A stretch of 29,403 nucleotides of DNA. Origin: DATGMP01 sp035293565. Lineage in GTDB: Bacteria; Pseudomonadota; Alphaproteobacteria; BOG-932; Roseiterribacteraceae. Shown piece by piece: positions 26,708 through 29,403 of the stretch. The notes beneath the pieces are model-generated. The model saw nothing but the letters and a program-made list of their open reading frames with translations. It was not told the DNA's origin and did no database searches. Every line of letters begins with the position of its first letter. The stretch's first letter is position 1. The position numbers were made by a program, and so were the translations under genes. The stretch lies in the NCBI GenBank assembly GCA_035293565.1, contig DATGMP010000083.1:1-29403 (forward strand), read 5' to 3'.

Positions 26708-27481
26708 TCAGAATTTGTCTTTTCGTGCCCGCACCTCGGCAAAAACCGTGACGGGATCTGCGCCCGCCAAGCCAACCCCTTCGGCAACGCCGGGCTGATC
26801 GGCGCGGAGGAACGGGTTGGTCTTGTTCTCAAGGCCCATCGTCGACGGGATGGTCGGCTGGCCAGCGGCCCGCAGCCGATCGACTTCGGCGGCCCGCGCG
26901 GCGAGGTCGCGATTGTCGGGATCGACGGTGCGGGCGAAGCGCGCATTGTTCTGCGTGTATTCGTGCCCGCAATAAATGCGAGTGGACGGGGGCAATCGCC
27001 GCAGCTTGCTCAGCGAGCGCCACATCTGATCGGCAGTGCCTTCGAACATCCGCCCACAGCCGAGCGCAAAAAGAGTATCCCCGCAAAACACGGCCTCTGC
27101 GCTTTCCGACCAGAAGGCCACATGGCCGCGCGTATGACCCGGCACTTCGATGGTGCGGAACCGGATCGGTCCGAACTCTACCTCGTCCCCATCCACGACC
27201 GTCTGATCCATTCCCGCGATCCGCGCGGTTTCAGCCTTGGGGCCGATCAGCACCGCGTGCGGGAAGCGCTCCCGCAAACCCTCGTTCCCGCCGATATGGT
27301 CGGGATGATGATGGGTGTTGAAGATATGTGTCAGCTCGAGATTGCGACGCTCGAGCTCGGCAATGGCCGGAGCCGCGTCGCCCGCGTCGACAATGCCCAC
27401 GACCTCACTGCCCGGCGTGGTCAGCAGATAAATATAGTTGTCCTGGAAAGCAGGTATCAGCGAGACATCGAGAGACGCCAT
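26708..27481 (-). CDS. gloB: Hydroxyacylglutathione hydrolase (glyoxalase II)
   Basis: This 257-residue metallo-beta-lactamase-fold enzyme hydrolyses S-lactoylglutathione in methylglyoxal detoxification. It has the metal motif THHHPDHIGGN at 56-66, VPGHTRGHVAFW, FCGDTLFALGCGRMFEG and YCGHEYTQNNARFA, all at the usual spacing. The start is ATG 27481 (MASLDVSLIPAFQDNY), a typical N-terminus. It lies 4 nt after the methyltransferase gene, as second gene of a pair, and 7 nt from the convergent SRPBCC gene. Confidence 0.96.
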   Translation of the reverse strand: MASLDVSLIPAFQDNYIYLLTTPGSEVVGIVDAGDAAPAIAELERRNLELTHIFNTHHHPDHIGGNEGLRERFPHAVLIGPKAETARIAGMDQTVVDGDEVEFGPIRFRTIEVPGHTRGHVAFWSESAEAVFCGDTLFALGCGRMFEGTADQMWRSLSKLRRLPPSTRIYCGHEYTQNNARFARTVDPDNRDLAARAAEVDRLRAAGQPTIPSTMGLENKTNPFLRADQPGVAEGVGLAGADPVTVFAEVRARKDKF

Positions 27482-27485
27482 CGTT

Positions 27486-28427
27486 TCAAGCTCCGGATGG
27501 ATTGGGTGTCGTATCGCCCGCGGGTTGCTCGACCGTGCTGAGGGCATCGGCCAGCCGAGTCTTCGCGGTGCCGGGCCGCAACGGCTTTTGCTGCGTATCG
27601 GAAGGCGCCCAGCCCGACAGGTAGATGATCTCGAAACTGGCCCTGACCCGGTCGCCAGCATAGCGATGGCGGCGTTCGTAAAGGCGCACGGTTTCAGCGA
27701 CGACCGCGCGGTGCAATGGCCCCGCGGCCCGCAGATGCGCAGCACTGCCCTCGCCCATGCGACTCAGATCGCGCATCAAGGCCAGCGCATCGGAATAAGC
27801 CACGATCACGAGATCGCGATCCGCGACGGGGAGGGCAAATCCCGCGCGGCCGAGCAGGCCTGCTGCGTCGTTCAGCGCCGCCATTGGCGAGATGCGCGAT
27901 CCCGCCTTACCGGTGACGGCGAGCTCCGCCTCCATCAGCACTTCGCGCAACTCTGCCAGCGTTTCGCCACCGAGCATGGCGCCCAGGAAGAGGCCGTCCG
28001 GCCGTAAGGCGCGCCGGATCTGCAGCAGCGTGCCGGGAAGATCATTGACCCAATGAAGCGCAAGGGAGCTCAGCACCAGATCGAAGGCGCCATCGGCGAA
28101 GGGCAGCAGTTCCTCGTCGGCCACGATCGCCGGCACCGGTGCAGACTGCACCAGCAGCGGCGATGGATCGCACGCGTAAAGTCGCTCGACCCGGCCGGTC
28201 CGGAGCGCCGCGCGCGCCAGATGACCGCCGCGGCACCCCAGATCGAGGCCGGCGGCGAAGCTTCGCCTGACATCCATCAGCCGGTCGGCGACGCGCGACG
28301 CCGCTTCGCCGAACAGAAAATCGCTTCGGTCTCCGGTGGCCACCGCACGCTCGCGTCGACGGCGCACGAGCCGGCGATCGAACACGCTTGCAGGCGCTTG
28401 GAGTTGCTGATTGTCGGATCGAGCCAT
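27486..28427 (-). CDS. SAM-dependent methyltransferase, BioC/NDUFAF5-like
   Basis: This 313-residue protein is a class I methyltransferase. The N-terminal VFDRRLVRRRRERAV and FLFGEAASRVADRL, motif I LDLGCRGG at 61-68, Asp87 in ACDPS, and FDLVLSSLALHWVNDLP at 115-131 are the BioC/NDUFAF5 plan. In alphaproteobacteria this relative of the mitochondrial complex I assembly factor is commonly placed next to comF. The C-terminus adds a Thr/Pro-rich tail of some 35 residues. The start ATG 28427 lacks a strong ribosome binding site. It is divergent from comF. Substrate not settled. Confidence 0.85.
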   Translation of the reverse strand: MARSDNQQLQAPASVFDRRLVRRRRERAVATGDRSDFLFGEAASRVADRLMDVRRSFAAGLDLGCRGGHLARAALRTGRVERLYACDPSPLLVQSAPVPAIVADEELLPFADGAFDLVLSSLALHWVNDLPGTLLQIRRALRPDGLFLGAMLGGETLAELREVLMEAELAVTGKAGSRISPMAALNDAAGLLGRAGFALPVADRDLVIVAYSDALALMRDLSRMGEGSAAHLRAAGPLHRAVVAETVRLYERRHRYAGDRVRASFEIIYLSGWAPSDTQQKPLRPGTAKTRLADALSTVEQPAGDTTPNPSGA

Positions 28428-28484
28428 CGCGAGCGAATATAGGGGGTCGCCCGAAGCGAAACCACCCGGGCGCCCGAGGTGCGA

Positions 28485-29237
28485 ATGCAGGCGATGCGAC
28501 ACGGCCGGATAGTGCGACGCGCGCTCGGCATGGCGATCGATCTCGCTTTGCCGCCACGCTGCATAGGCTGCGGCGCGCGGATCGATGCGGCCGGACTCGC
28601 CTGCGCGACCTGTTGGTCGAAGCTCAGCTTCATCGCGCCGCCCTTCTGCACGACCTGCGGTTCTCCCTTCGAGTTCGCGATCGAAGGCCAGCATCGTTGC
28701 GCCGCTTGTCACGCCGCGCCGCCGCCTTATGACCGCGCTCGGGCCGCCATGGTCTACGACGAGGGCAGCCGCGGCCTGATCATCGGGTTCAAGCATGGCG
28801 ACAGGCTCCATGCCGCGCCGGCTTTGGGCGCCTGGACATACCGCGCCGGCGCCGAGCTCCTTCGCGACGCCGACATGATCGCCCCTGTGCCGCTCCATCG
28901 CTGGCGGCTGCTCAAGCGGCGATACAACCAGGCGGCGCTGATCGCGGCCCACGTGGCGAAAGCCGCAGGCATTCCGCACATTCCGGATTTGATCGAGCGC
29001 CACCGCGCTACGCCGAGCCAGGGCGAGCTCGGCCCCATCCAGCGTCTGCGGAACGTGGCGGGCGCCTTCCGCCTCAATCCGCGCGTCGCGAACCGTGTGA
29101 AGGGGTCCCGGATCGTTCTGGTCGACGATGTGCTGACGACAGGGGCGACGGTGGGAGCCTGCGCCCGCGTTCTTCGACAGAGCGGCGCCGCAAGCGTCGA
29201 CGTCCTCACGCTCGCCCGGGTCGTGCGGAGCGACTAG
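28485..29237 (+). CDS. comF: ComF-family phosphoribosyltransferase-like protein
   Basis: This 250-residue protein has an N-terminal zinc-finger part with four Cys pairs (26/29, 40/43, 55/58, 72/75) and a phosphoribosyltransferase domain with VLVDDVLTTGAT at 211-222. ComF proteins help in the uptake or handling of transforming DNA in competent bacteria. The start chosen is ATG 28485, since GAGG stands 6 nt before it; GTG 28479 and ATG 28494 are possible. It is divergent from the methyltransferase gene. Confidence 0.92.
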   Translation: MQAMRHGRIVRRALGMAIDLALPPRCIGCGARIDAAGLACATCWSKLSFIAPPFCTTCGSPFEFAIEGQHRCAACHAAPPPYDRARAAMVYDEGSRGLIIGFKHGDRLHAAPALGAWTYRAGAELLRDADMIAPVPLHRWRLLKRRYNQAALIAAHVAKAAGIPHIPDLIERHRATPSQGELGPIQRLRNVAGAFRLNPRVANRVKGSRIVLVDDVLTTGATVGACARVLRQSGAASVDVLTLARVVRSD

Positions 29238-29403
29238 ACCCGGTCGGCAATCGCCTTCATATCTAGACCATCATGTCCGTGTGAGGCGCTAGCCAGTTGA
29301 GGTGGCCCGCCCCGAAGTGTCGACTAAGGCGTGTAGCAACGCTGCGGGGGTTTCTCCGATGGTCGGAGCCTATCCCCAGGCACTGAGCGAGGCGGACCAT
29401 GAC
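29238..29403 (+). other. End of the window: no complete gene
   Basis: After comF there are about 165 bases with no credible gene. A small hairpin lies at 29354-29368 (CTCCGA pairs with TCGGAG). An ATG at 29399 with GAGGCGG a few bases before it might start a plus-strand gene that leaves the window, but three bases of coding are too few to judge. Confidence 0.3.

Noticed and set aside
29354..29368. Hairpin after comF as a terminator
   Set aside because: Stem of 6 bp without a T run on either strand and 116 nt from the comF stop.

Overview
The window is chromosomal, GC-rich DNA from an alphaproteobacterium. The evidence is a Shemin-type 5-aminolevulinate synthase (HemA), a NepR-EcfG general stress response pair, a DUF4167 protein beside prfA-prmC, and the closeness of all readable proteins to alphaproteobacterial families. 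I cannot fix the order. I see no tRNA, rRNA, insertion sequence, integrase or CRISPR array, and the window reads as core genome with many stress genes.

Layout. Positions 1-2872 hold a truncated CobD/CbiB-like membrane protein (minus), then an intracellular polyhydroxyalkanoate depolymerase (phaZ) overlapping a YgjP-type metallopeptidase. Positions 2968-7258 are a minus-strand exporter operon: membrane fusion protein, ABC ATPase and two FtsX-type permeases. Positions 7403-13740 are a phage-shock locus. On the minus strand lies pspA-pspB-pspC-pspB2-pspC2 behind a clear sigma-54 promoter. Divergent from it is pspF, whose reading frame overlaps a class A penicillin-binding protein, which overlaps a sirtuin, which overlaps a uracil-DNA-glycosylase-like protein. 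Positions 13737-14506 hold a small zincin and pterin-4a-carbinolamine dehydratase. Positions 14516-15966 hold a receiver-only response regulator facing away from nepR-ecfG. Positions 15963-17174 are hemA. Positions 17505-19917 hold three exported proteins: one unknown, one OmpA-family barrel and one small His-rich protein. Positions 20021-25803 are a minus-strand run: prfA-prmC, DUF4167, clpB. Positions 25911-29237 hold an arsR-SRPBCC pair (the second gene frameshifted), gloB with a methyltransferase, and comF.

How the parts may work together. The most coherent signal is regulatory. EcfG-type promoters (GGAAC, 16-17 nt, then (C)GTT) can be read upstream of phaZ, the receiver gene, the OmpA gene and the His-rich gene, with a weaker one before the DUF4167 gene. 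The element between the receiver gene and nepR reads almost as well in both directions, so it may drive the stress sigma factor and a modulator divergently. With a sigma-54 promoter at pspA and a heat-shock-like promoter at clpB, three alternative sigma systems can be read in 29 kb, all acting on envelope, protein or storage-polymer homeostasis. These promoter calls rest on reading by eye. No system here is clearly without precedent. The best candidates for something new are the translationally coupled pspF-PBP-sirtuin-UDG operon, the doubled pspBC module and the symmetric EcfG element.
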